Below, one piece after another: positions 36,413-46,900 of a DNA stretch of 64,000 bases. Each line of letters begins with the position of its first letter. The stretch's first letter is position 1. The stretch spans positions 17,597,701 through 17,661,700 of the forward strand of contig OW203771.1 of assembly GCA_934045905.1 (NCBI GenBank), given 5' to 3'. The translations under genes and the position numbers were made by a program. Source of the DNA: Leuctra nigra (taxonomy: Eukaryota; Arthropoda; Insecta; Plecoptera; Leuctridae). The notes beneath the pieces were generated by a model. The model saw only the letters and a program-made list of their open reading frames with translations. It was not told the DNA's origin and did not search any database.

Positions 36413-39400
36413 ACATGGATTTCATCAAGTATCGTAGACTCTTAAGCAATTCAAATCTGCCGATTTGAATTGGGCCAATTTGGCTAGTGTGATAGACAAG
36501 AAAAATTCAAATCTTGACATTTCTTGATTTAGAATCGGTTCTATTTTCCCAACTGCAATTGGACAATTTGAGATGAATAGAAACTAGAATTGAAGCAAAT
36601 ATCGAACGGAGAACACAACTTCGTAATATATCACATTTTGTATAAATAACAAATATTAACAAAATAATTGAATGCCTATTGCTGGTTAACGTGGCTCAAC
36701 CGATCGAACATTCCAAAATATTTATTTTTTGAAATTACCATCATAAATTACTTTTTCCAACATTTCAACTATATTTAAGTATAAAAGAATCATAAAATGT
36801 CATTTAACTTGCAACCCCTGTCTTACTGCGAGGTATCAATTTATTAGGAGGTATAGGGAAATCATTTAGTTTTTGGTTTATAACTTTTAAAATAGCACAC
36901 GTTGGTATTGTTTTTAATTTTTTTCCTAATATACGTCCAACTATCTATCAGAAAATAAGTTTTTTGATCAAAGTTGGGACAAAATAAAAATTAGATCTGT
37001 ATTATTAGCCTAAATGTTACACGATTTTACCTGTCTGCCATAAGATAGCATGGGGAAGAAAACTATCAATAAGTAGACAAAAAATTATGAAAATCTGAGA
37101 CTATGCCCGATTGGATTGTTTTGAAAAAAAAACATAACACTAACCTAACCTCAAACCATGAAAGTGAGACACAAAAACAAGGTTTGAATTGGGACAATTT
37201 GAATCTGGAAGCTTTGAGTTGCCCAACTTGAATGGTATAGTGGAATATCCACATTACAGATATTTAAGTAAAATCACAATCAAAACTGAGCTAAATGACT
37301 ATGGCCTGACAGTAGATTTCAAGGTAATCATTCTTGTGATTCTTAATTCTTGAATCATTCTTGAATTGTCAAGTTCTGGTCAGGATTTCTGTTTCCGAAT
37401 TCACATCTACACAATCTGTACCCGGGTGGTAGAAGGCCCGATGTCCATTTCAATAAGTAAGTAAAGTTTTGTAAGTCAATTCGAAGTGTAGTTGAAACTA
37501 GTCAACTTCTTGATCACAACATTCCGAAAGTGTGCAACGAGAAAATGACTTTCGACCTCATATATTCATGCAATGCAGACGCATTGGCTGGGAATGCACT
37601 TGGAAATGAGCGTCAAACCCTTGCATGTCATCTAGCCATGTCCTCAGCATTGAATCGATCTCCATCAACAGTCTTTTGGGTCACCCGATTACGTCAAGCC
37701 AATTACAAGAACGCGATGTCTGGGGGTTGACGTAATACTACGTGTAGTACCTAGTCAATGAGTTACACCCTCGTACACTACGAACTAGTTCACGTGTGGG
37801 GTGTGGCGTTTTAGGAGGTACACTCACGGAAACATGTTCTTCTAGATAAATGACCCTAATTGACTGCATTTGGTGGTAAACATGGGAGATAATATTTCCA
37901 CGTCAGCTTTTACACAAGTTCACAATATAGATTATACATCAGGCGCGTAGGAAGGGGGGATGGGGGTAAATCCCCCCATCTGATTCATTTCCCCTCCCTA
38001 TGCTTTTATACATTTATATTTCAATATATAAGTGTTAAAATCGCGTGGAAATGCACGAAATGCATGCATGAAATTCAAAAATTTACTGGGGCCATGCGCC
38101 CCGGACCCGCATGTTACTGGTGGCCCTTCTCCCCAGTCCCCCCTTGTCTTTTTTTTATTATATCACACAATTATACACATACAATAAATACATAATAATT
38201 GAGCGAGCGAAGCGAGCGACTCCATTTGGCTCTTTTAGCACGGACCTCTGTTTTTTTTTTTGTTTTTTTTTTTTGTTTTTGTTTTTGTATGCTAAAGGAA
38301 GCAATAGAAGTCGCACCGTTTCACCGATCGACCTGAAATTTTGCACACATGTAAAGACAACCTTCTCTGTTTGCAGACCCAATTTTTTTTTGAAATCCAT
38401 CCATTGGTTCATTGTTAAAATAAGTATCTCCTGATAGCCTAAAAAATGAAAATGGTCTTCGAGAAATGTGATCAAACTCATATTTAGCATGGTCAGTGAG
38501 ACCAACAATGTCACTTATTTTACAAATTTTCAGCCGAATCTGTCAAGAAAGTATGCACTTATTGACATTTTTAATAGCTGTCAGAAATGAAACATTGAAA
38601 ATGAATGTCTTTCCAATGCAACTGAATCTGATTTGCTTTAGGTACAAGAGTGTTTTGATGGTATGTACACTTTTTTAGTGAAAAGCAGATATTTTTATGT
38701 TTATTGAGTTGATCAAATTTGAATAATTCAATTTGGATCATAGTTTCCAACAAATCATTTCGAGTTTTTAAGGACCTTGATTGTCTTTTCGTTAATTCGT
38801 AGTTCTGATGGCCGTGCCTCCCGTGTTTCTACTTGGCTGATTTTGCATCCAGGAGGGATTAGAAACATAAGCTCACATTTCAATAATATCATTGAGTGGC
38901 GTTTGTTCTCTTCTAGCGTTCACACGTCATTCCAAATCTCTACTGCATTTTGCTTCTTTTCGTTGATAATTTTGGCAATTTGGTGTACTTTGTGAAGGTA
39001 TTAGTAAAATTGAATCGCTTTTAAAGCATAGATATTAGGTATCTACAGTTTTTGTCCAGGGGATTGATTATTTCAAATTATTTTCTTCTTGGAAACGTTG
39101 GATTCATTCCGTTTCTAAACTAGGTAGTTACTATTTTACCTGATCCGTTTTTTTGTGTGGAACTTTGATTCCTTTCGCTTATTAGTTGAAAGGTGTTTAC
39201 TTTATTTTCATATTTGCGAAGTTTTGTTCAAGATTCATTTCGTAACATTACGACATTGAATACATTACGTCTTTGAGCACACATTTCGTGCATTTCAAAC
39301 ATTGATCACACAAATATTATTGTACTTTAATTAGGTAGGTACTCTACTTCTTACTTTTTCATTACCTATCTTATGGGGCGATGCCAAGCTAGGACGACGG

Positions 39401-39923
39401 GATCGGCCACTTTGGCGCTAGCGTCGAGGCTGTGCTTTTCAAATCAACGCATTTCTTACCCCACAGTCCGTATTTTTATGTTATATTATAAGAATTAATG
39501 TTGATATTTTGTTATTTAAAGAAATAGTGGATAATTATTAGAAATGATAGTGTAATAATGATATTTTGATCATATAATGACAGATCACAGAATTATTTTT
39601 GTTTCCAGTGCTCTCTTGAAATGACTCACTGCTTAATGGAATTTTGTAACTTCCAATTAAAACAATTGAGAGGGTGTCGCTTCAGATTGAAATAGAATTT
39701 GCTTTAGATATTGCACTATCTTCTTATTTTTACACATTTAATTATACTAGAGTAAAAAATTTATGTATCTAAACAGTGAGTACATCTTCTTACGCATGTC
39801 AAAATAAAGTTTCGCGAGTTTTAATTCTGAGTGGCACGAACAGCTTACTTCACACTTGTCACAAAACCGATGGCAGCACCCTAGCGGGAGATAGTTTGGC
39901 TAGTGCCCTATCCCTATTTAAAC

Positions 39924-40154
39924 ATGCCGAAAAATGGAAAGACTTCTGCTAGAATGAAAGCCATAAAGGCGAAAAAGCGTCTGCGTGAAATTGAAGATCA
40001 AGAAACTGACGAAGCTAAATCTAAAAGGTTGAAACAAAATGTCGTTAATAATAAAGCATCAAGGAGCAAAGAGACCCCCGACCAGACTGCTGCAAGGAGA
40101 TACTCAAACAATCAACGCAATACCCGCTCTCGTGCAGCGGGTATTGCCGATTGA
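39924..40154 (+). CDS. Small basic open frame (about 76 aa), possible remnant of a transposon protein
   Basis: From MPKNGKTSARMKAIKAKKRL to RSRAAGIAD and a stop; rich in Lys, Arg and Glu, predicted disordered. The ETPDQTAARRYSNNQ part recalls basic leader regions found in some invertebrate transposon replicase/helicase proteins, but this is a weak resemblance. It lies just inside the right arm of the foldback. It may be a truncated leader or not a gene. Confidence 0.25.
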   Translation: MPKNGKTSARMKAIKAKKRLREIEDQETDEAKSKRLKQNVVNNKASRSKETPDQTAARRYSNNQRNTRSRAAGIAD

Positions 40155-40677
40155 CCGACCAACTAAAAACTTCGCATGGTAATTGGTAGCAACATTTAAG
40201 GTATTTTTGCCAATTTTCAGTCTAATTTGTAGTTATTTTCAAAAGTTTATCATATCATATGAGTGGTCCCAGGTATATTGTTTGAAGGATATCAAGTGAT
40301 TTTTGAAACTTAACAATGAACCGTTCAATCAAAGGTTTAATCGATCAACTTAAAACTTAGCAAGGTTATTGGGACCAATATTTTTGGAAATTTTGGAGAT
40401 ATTTATACAAGTCTGTGACGAAATTCAAGAATTATTGGCTTTTAATGACATTTTCGATAGACATAATTTCGGTTCGAGGTGTTGCGTGTATCCGTGCTCG
40501 CTCATCAACGCGTTACTCAGAGCGTTTTCCTAGTAATAATCTTAGTAGTAGTAGTATCCTGGAATTCAAATCCGGTAAACAGGCCACAGCCTAAACGGCT
40601 GAACCGATTGATCTCACATTTTTACCACGTGTGCACTTTTGGCGTCTGATTTGCCCTCCCCCCCTTGACTTTTTTTG

Positions 40678-41525
40678 TGCCGCCATTTTGAAACCGGAAG
40701 TGACATCATATCTCGACAACGGCTGAGCTGATTGGAACGAAAATAGCGCCAAACGATTCGGATGGTCAACTATATGGATTATAAATAGCAACAGACTAAA
40801 ATTTATGTTAACGAAACCGGAAATGACGTCATGAAATTTGAAATACATCGATTGGCATTTCGGCAACAAATTTGATCCGATTATTTTGATATTTATGTAA
40901 CGTATGTACTTTTGATATCTCATTTGACTTGTTATAAAACCAACCGGAAGCCGCCATTTTGAAACCGGAAGTGACATCATATATCAATAACGGCTAAATA
41001 GATTTGAACGAAACCAGCGCTAAACAATTTAGACGGTCAACTTTATGTATTATCATCAATAATATTTGCAGTTTTCCATACCAAAACTGGAAATGACGTC
41101 ACACTTTTTAAGAATCTCACAAATTTACATGTTGATGCAATAAATATACTATTTCAGACAGCTTATAATAAAATGTAATCATGTTTAAATTATAATTCAA
41201 GGAGTCAGTGATTTCAGCAGCCATTTTGAAACCGGAAGAAACGCCATATCTCGAAAACTGGTTGACAGATCGGTATGAAACTAGCGCGAAACGATTCGGA
41301 AGGCCATCTCTATGGAATAGGAACAGTCAAACTAGAATGTTCCTATTTATGAGACCGGAAAAGACGTCATTCAAATTTATAAATTATTATAATCCCCTCC
41401 TATACAATAAATACATATTCAGAAAGCTTAAAATGATACACATCATTTAAAGTTATAAATTCTATGTGGCAGTGCAGAAAGTTCAGCAGCCATTTTGACA
41501 ACGGATATGTTGCCATATCTCGGAA
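40678..41525. repeat. Right-arm tandem units of about 260 bp, inverted copy of the left arm
   Basis: GCCGCCATTTTGAAACCGGA then AGTGACATCATATCTCG occurs at about 40680 and 40950, with decayed copies at 41217 and 41488. ACCGGAAATGACGTCA-type words alternate at about 40817, 41087 and 41352. Confidence 0.75.
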
Positions 41526-41667
41526 CTTGGTTGACCGATTGGAATGAAACCTTTGCTATTCTTCATGAAAATAACCAAATTGTAAAGGGTGATTTTTTTT
41601 AAGGATACAGTAATTGTTCATTCGATTGTCACAAGTTGTAAGAATAAACTAAAAAAAGGAGGGATAT

Positions 41668-42063
41668 CCCATTAAAAAACACTTCGTGTAAAAATAACAG
41701 CCAAGTCTCTTCAACTAAAAAAAAATATGAAATCTAAAAATTCTGCACTGAAAAGTAGTGATATCAAAAAATGAGCCAAGTCAAAACTTTATTTGAAAAT
41801 CAAAAAATACTTGGCGCATCGTTTTTTTAGGGCATTATAGGTGTACTATGTATATGGATATTTTATGCATATTTTATAATTGGCCTATACTTCCAAGCTT
41901 CTTATATACACGATGCGCCAAGTATTTTTTGATTTTCAAATAAAGTTTTGACTTGGCTCATTTTTTGATATCACTACTTTTCAGTGCAGAATTTTTAGAT
42001 TTCATATTTTTTTTTAGTTGAGACTTGGCTGTTATTTTTACACGAAGTGTTTTTTAATGGGTA
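41668..42063. repeat. Snapback unit at the outer end of the right arm
   Basis: The same words as at 32194-32602, again folding back on itself around an AT-rich loop. Confidence 0.85.
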
Positions 42064-42214
42064 AATTATACATCAATGAACCAGAACAATATTATATAGC
42101 ATGGCCGCAATGTAAACAATGTATTAATAAAACGTCTAGACATTTTTTCATATTATCGATTGCTAAGATGATCATAGAACCCCTTGAATAATAAAAACTA
42201 CGCCCAGTGGCAGA

Positions 42215-42515
42215 TTTTTCTTTTCTTATCTGTTGTAGCGTTTACCACTACTCGACGTCGCACTTCTCTGCAAAGACTAATGACGTCGGACGAATGATTT
42301 TGATGATGAATGATGATTGATGATGTATAAGAAGAAATAAGAATAGATAATGTGGTAAGGAGGCAGTCGTATGGCCTATTTAGTAGGGAAACTTTCCTGC
42401 ATTTCCAAGGAAAACCACATGCAGAAATGACGGCTGCGTGCAAGAATCGAACCCGGAAACCACGAAGCGGTACGTCCAGAGCTGGTCAACTTGCTCTGTA
42501 CTCGTGTATGAAATG
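42215..42515 (-). mobile_element. tRNA-derived SINE copy, near full length
   Basis: The minus strand shows B box GGTTCGATTCTTGC, body words GGAAAGTTTCCCTACTAAAT and GGCCATACGACTGCC, and tail GAAGTGCGACGTCGAGTAG. Confidence 0.7.
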
Positions 42516-43747
42516 CACACTCTTGTTACTGCTGATTCCCTGATACTCGGTGCAATATGGTTACCTCTCTGTTGAGCTTGATGAAGAAGATCCCGAGACT
42601 GATCAGCTGGCGTACTCCACAGGTCTCTTGACTAGAAACTCTTTGCTATCACTTGCTCTCACACTCTATCAGAACGCTTTTGACAGAACGCTTCAGAACG
42701 CTTTTATGTGTTTATTTATTCCCTGGAGGGGAGTGGGGTCAGGGGTTAACCCCCCCCTCCCCCACACTCGGGGATCCATGTGCTCTTTCTTCCTACATTT
42801 TCCTGTTTCCACCACACACAGACTCATTAGGTACTCAACTCAACATAGTATATAAATCGAGATAAATAACGATAAATAAGTACAATATGTTTAAAAAATG
42901 ATATGAGTTTGGGTAGCAGTAAAGTTTTCACACTTGACATTACCTCACACCATGAAACTTTTCCCAAGTCGTAGTCAGACGTAAACTAACTACAGTGCGT
43001 ACTGCAGTCTGCGTAATGTCATTCACTCAATTTTCTATCAATATGAATGCTAATGTCGTTGAAAGGCTAAAAGTGCTTACTCTTCATGCTTCTGCTGCCC
43101 TGATACTCTGCACGTCAGTTTTGTCCGACCCGCAACGCGAGTGCCGCTTGTCCGACCATGCGATCCGACCAGCAACGAAGGCATACGAGCATTTCTGTGT
43201 TGTTCGTTCTAAGAAGTAACAAACATTAACATAAAGCACCCAATCGACAGAGAACTCGAATTTTTTCCACGACTTTTTTGCACGATGCATTCAGAATTGT
43301 TCTGGATCGTCATTCATCCCAAGATTCAAGTTTGAAGAAGTATTACTATTCAATTTCTGATAATATTTATGTTGATTGTATCTTATTCTATGTTCAATCA
43401 GTTCACCACAGAAGTCCACACTTGTTTCTAAATGGTCGAAAGTAACAAGAACAAATTATAATAAGTTTGACAGAAACTTTCAAAAAAAATCATTCAACCT
43501 GAACCAGAACCTGTAGTTTCCTGAATTCTGAATGAATGAGTGACGATTTCTTGTTGAACATTTTTATGCACTCCATCTCTTCAGAGTAAATTCAACTGTT
43601 CAACATGTATGAAAAAGTTATGTGACATGATAGAACTAGAAGAATGGGATAATAGAAGAATTATGGGAGGAGAACAAAATAGTTTCACTTCAGGCACAAT
43701 CTAGTCCAATAATAAAACGATAAAACATTAAATATGAATGATCATTC
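42516..43747. other. No gene seen
   Basis: Between the SINE and the PSMB5 poly(A) signal. An imperfect repeat AGAACGCTT occurs three times at 42671-42702. Open frames lack recognisable domains. Confidence 0.4.
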
Positions 43748-43753
43748 TTTATT
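43748..43753 (-). terminator. Poly(A) signal AATAAA for PSMB5
   Basis: The minus strand reads AATAAA about 90 nt past the PSMB5 stop codon, in a T/A-rich stretch. Its position fits a short 3' UTR. Confidence 0.6.
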
Positions 43754-43842
43754 TTAATTGTTTTCCTTTCCTATACCTAGAAATTACAGAGAAATGTGAA
43801 TGCAGTATGAAAAGATACAGGAATATATTAGCTAGGAGCCAA

Positions 43843-43940
43843 TCAAGCTTTAACATTCTTCTCTTCCTGGTACATGTAATGCAGGTCCTTTGAGTCCTGG
43901 TTAGAGATGTCCCTCCAACCATCCTTGGTCATGTGGTACA
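43843..43940 (-). CDS. PSMB5: PSMB5 coding exon 5 (C-terminus and stop)
   Basis: The acceptor is TTATTTTCAG. It encodes [16 protein letters not shown], then [14 protein letters not shown] and a TGA stop. The VYHxxxDGW and DLHxxYQ motifs match the C-terminus of beta-5. Confidence 0.92.
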
Positions 43941-46900
43941 CTGAAAATAAGGAGGAGGAACAGAATTATTTTACAATCAGGTTTCAAACAGATTCAACTA
44001 TAGGTAGGGTCACCATAATGGTTACACTTACCCCTTACCGATCACGTCTACTGCCTACACTAATCCCTTCAAGGTCAGGAAAAGACTTTCTAACTGTTCT
44101 CTTGATGAAAAAAAATCCAGCCAGTATCATGTTGCAATTCATCAAAATATTAATGCTGAAAACTGAAAAAGCTAAAGACCTTAGTAATGGATCACTCTCG
44201 GACATTTTGACCAAGCTTTCTCGAATTACCGTTTTTTTTTAGTTAATGCCAGCACTTTTAACAAAAAGTGATTATTTATTATTATCAGAGTGTTTGATTG
44301 ATACATAACCAGATGTTTACGTTTATTTTGTACAAATAACTCCGAAATTCATTGTTTTCGAAATCGACGAAATCGACCGGGAACAAAGGCCTACTTTTGC
44401 CGCACCGTTTCTTTATTTTCTGTCAAACCCAACTGTGGTTTACCACTAAACTCACTAGCTAGAAATGTCAATGATGTGAAGGGACAAGTGTACCAACACA
44501 AAATGTTGGAAATATACCCAGATTTTCTTTGTTACTAGAGAAAAGAGTAGGACTGGGCAAGTTTTTAAAATTCTTGACGAGATCAAGATTAAACCCACAT
44601 CTCGATCTCGATCGAATGTTCAAATATCCATCTCGAACTTTCAAGATGGAACTTTCAAGTCCCGAGCATATCGACCGAGCCATCAAGATTTCAAATGTTG
44701 GGGTAATTTTGCAGGACACCACTCACCTCGGACGCAGCCTCCCGAGAATGCGTCTCGGTGCGTCGCGTAGTAGATGGCTCGACGACCGAGCTCGAACGCG
44801 GCATCATCTTCGAGGTCCCAGTTGTAACCTCGGTCCAACACGCCGTACGCGTAGATCGATCCCGAGCCCACCGAGAACATCGTGCCCTGGGTGCGTAGAC
44901 CATCATTGTTCACGTAATACAGACCGGGACCCTGAAATAGAGAACACACAATGCAATGACACACAATGAATTCGGAGCAGAATTATTATTTTACTTGGAA
45001 AAAATTACAGTGTTAACAATTTATAATTTAAGTAGTACCTTACATTTTTCAAAAACAATTTATTTACAATACATTTCGTATGTAGGTAAAAAAAGTTATA
45101 AAATGTGTACCTACCTAGCTACCTCCATTTTATTTGAGCAAAGATTATTTCACTAGGTATATCCCAAGTTGTTTTCTTCTGTTTAATTATAATTGAAATC
45201 AAAAAGGCAGCAAGTATCAAGTTGAACATTTACGCTTGATACAAATTAGAGAATACTTTTGAAAGTTCTTTGTTATAAAATTAATAATGCCTTTTGTTTG
45301 ACCTTGAATTTCAATTATGATTCAGATTTCTATCAGATTCTCATGACTAAGGCCGGGTAGGACCAACTCTGGATTAAGTTAACTATCGATGGTTAACCAA
45401 TGAATCCAGTTGGCGCGAATTCCACAGCCAATAGGATTCACTAAATTCCACTAACCACTGATAATTAACTTAATCCAAAGTTGGTCCTACCCGGCCTAAT
45501 CAGTCAATCGAAAGAGCTCAATTTGACACTAAAAGTTGCAATACTTACGCCACCTAGCAAAAAAAATTTACATCTCCCCACCGAGTGATCCTTCAGTATG
45601 CACGCGCACTGGGTGCATACTCACATGAGTGCCCATCTTAAACTGATATTAGCGCATTTTCTACAAGAGGTATACGTAGGTATACATCGTAGGTATACTC
45701 CGTGGGCATACTTTTAGTGTCGAATTAAGCTGTGTTCACACACATTTTCGATTACAATAGAGATGTTTCATCATTATAGAAACGTCAATATGAACATACC
45801 CTCTTGTCCCAACCAGCCAACATCATTCCTATTGAAAGAGCCATGCCCGACTCTTTGCCCACGCCCTTGTAACAGTACACCTGGTTCGCCATGATCTTCG
45901 AAGCCGCCGCAACCGAAATCCGCTCGCGATTCCGCAACTCGTACATGCGGCATTTCGTCGTCAGCACTCGATCCCAGTAGACGCAGTCTGCTGCGCTACC
46001 AGCCATTGTACCGAGAAGGAAGTCATTTATCTCCACAATCTTCTTCATATTTTGAGAAGCTGTAGATGTAAGATAATGATGCCATTACAATTATAACTGC
46101 ATTGCATTATGACGGCTGGGTAGTGAGTTTGACCTTGAAGAGTTTTTTAATCGATTTTTATCAATATCTTTTACCTAAGTAATTGTTAACAAAATAAGGC
46201 TTTGCACATGTATTCAGAACAGTTCAATGAAAATAATTTCATAGCTTGTAAAGGTTTATTAGATTTACTTTGTCCTACAGACGTTTAGTGCCCGAAAATT
46301 AGTAAAATTATGGCACTAAGCATCTGTTGGACAAAATAAAACTAATTAACTTATTCCAAGCTATGAAATTATTTTCATTGAACAGTTCTGAATACTCGTA
46401 CAAAGCCCAATTTTGTTAACAATTACATTGGTAAAAGTTATTGATAAACATCGATTAAAAAACTCTTCAAGGCTACGCTCACTACTCAACCCTCCTAGTA
46501 TGTACTTTCATCAGATTCCTACCTATGTAAGACCCTCCTGAAGCTCGAGAGTCCACGGCAAGAACCACTCCTCCTTGGTATATAAATCCCAAAGTCGTTG
46601 TTCCATGGTCAAAATGAATCTTGATTGCATTCCCCTGCTCGTCCTTCAACCTGCCTAAATTTACTGCAGGCTGTAAAATCATGTTAAATTATAATAAATA
46701 TAAACTGCAATATGAAAAGATTTTCCTCGAGTGGGACTCGAACCCACGACCTTCCGATATCCAGTCAGATGCTCTACCAGCTGAGCTACCGAGGCAGTTC
46801 ATATTGCAGCGGCTGTGTTCCAATATAAGCTGCATTAGCAACTTACCGACTTTGAAGATAGGGTCAGAAGACCGTGGAATTTCATCCACGTTTGACAACT

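Larger units (their letters stand above)
33794..40528. other. Central region between the foldback arms; no confident gene
   Basis: Unassigned AT-rich DNA. It contains the snapback MITE at 36086-36412, a short hairpin at about 35447-35574 (CACACGGGGCGA against TCGTCCCGTGTG), GAGCGAGCGAAGCGAGCGAC at 38200 followed by T/G-rich runs, and one small basic open frame at 39924. Repeated words AACTTAAAACTTAGCAAGGT / AACTAAAAACTTCGCATGGT occur at 40160-40370. No transposase or replicase domain was recognised. Confidence 0.4.
32194..42063. mobile_element. Giant foldback structure, about 9.9 kb, two long inverted arms
   Basis: The outer ends TACCCCATAAAAAACACTTC and its complement ending ATGGGTA face each other; TA may be the target duplication. 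The left arm (about 32194-33793) and right arm (about 40529-42063) match in inverted order block by block: a 400-bp snapback, then about four units of about 260 bp, then a (CTA)n run. This resembles the plan of Drosophila FB elements. The 6.7-kb centre has no transposase that I recognise, so the family is unknown. Confidence 0.7.

Noticed and set aside
38158..38514. 118-aa minus-strand open frame with a Lys-rich stretch
   Set aside because: The Lys-rich part is a translated T-run; the region looks like non-coding repeat.
44529..44969. 146-aa plus-strand open frame
   Set aside because: It lies antisense to PSMB5 exon 4, whose family motifs and splice sites are clear on the minus strand.
46724..46795. 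Functional tRNA-Ser(GGA)
   Set aside because: No long variable arm, mismatched first pair, T at position 37, and repeat-like flanks; kept only as a tRNA-like sequence.
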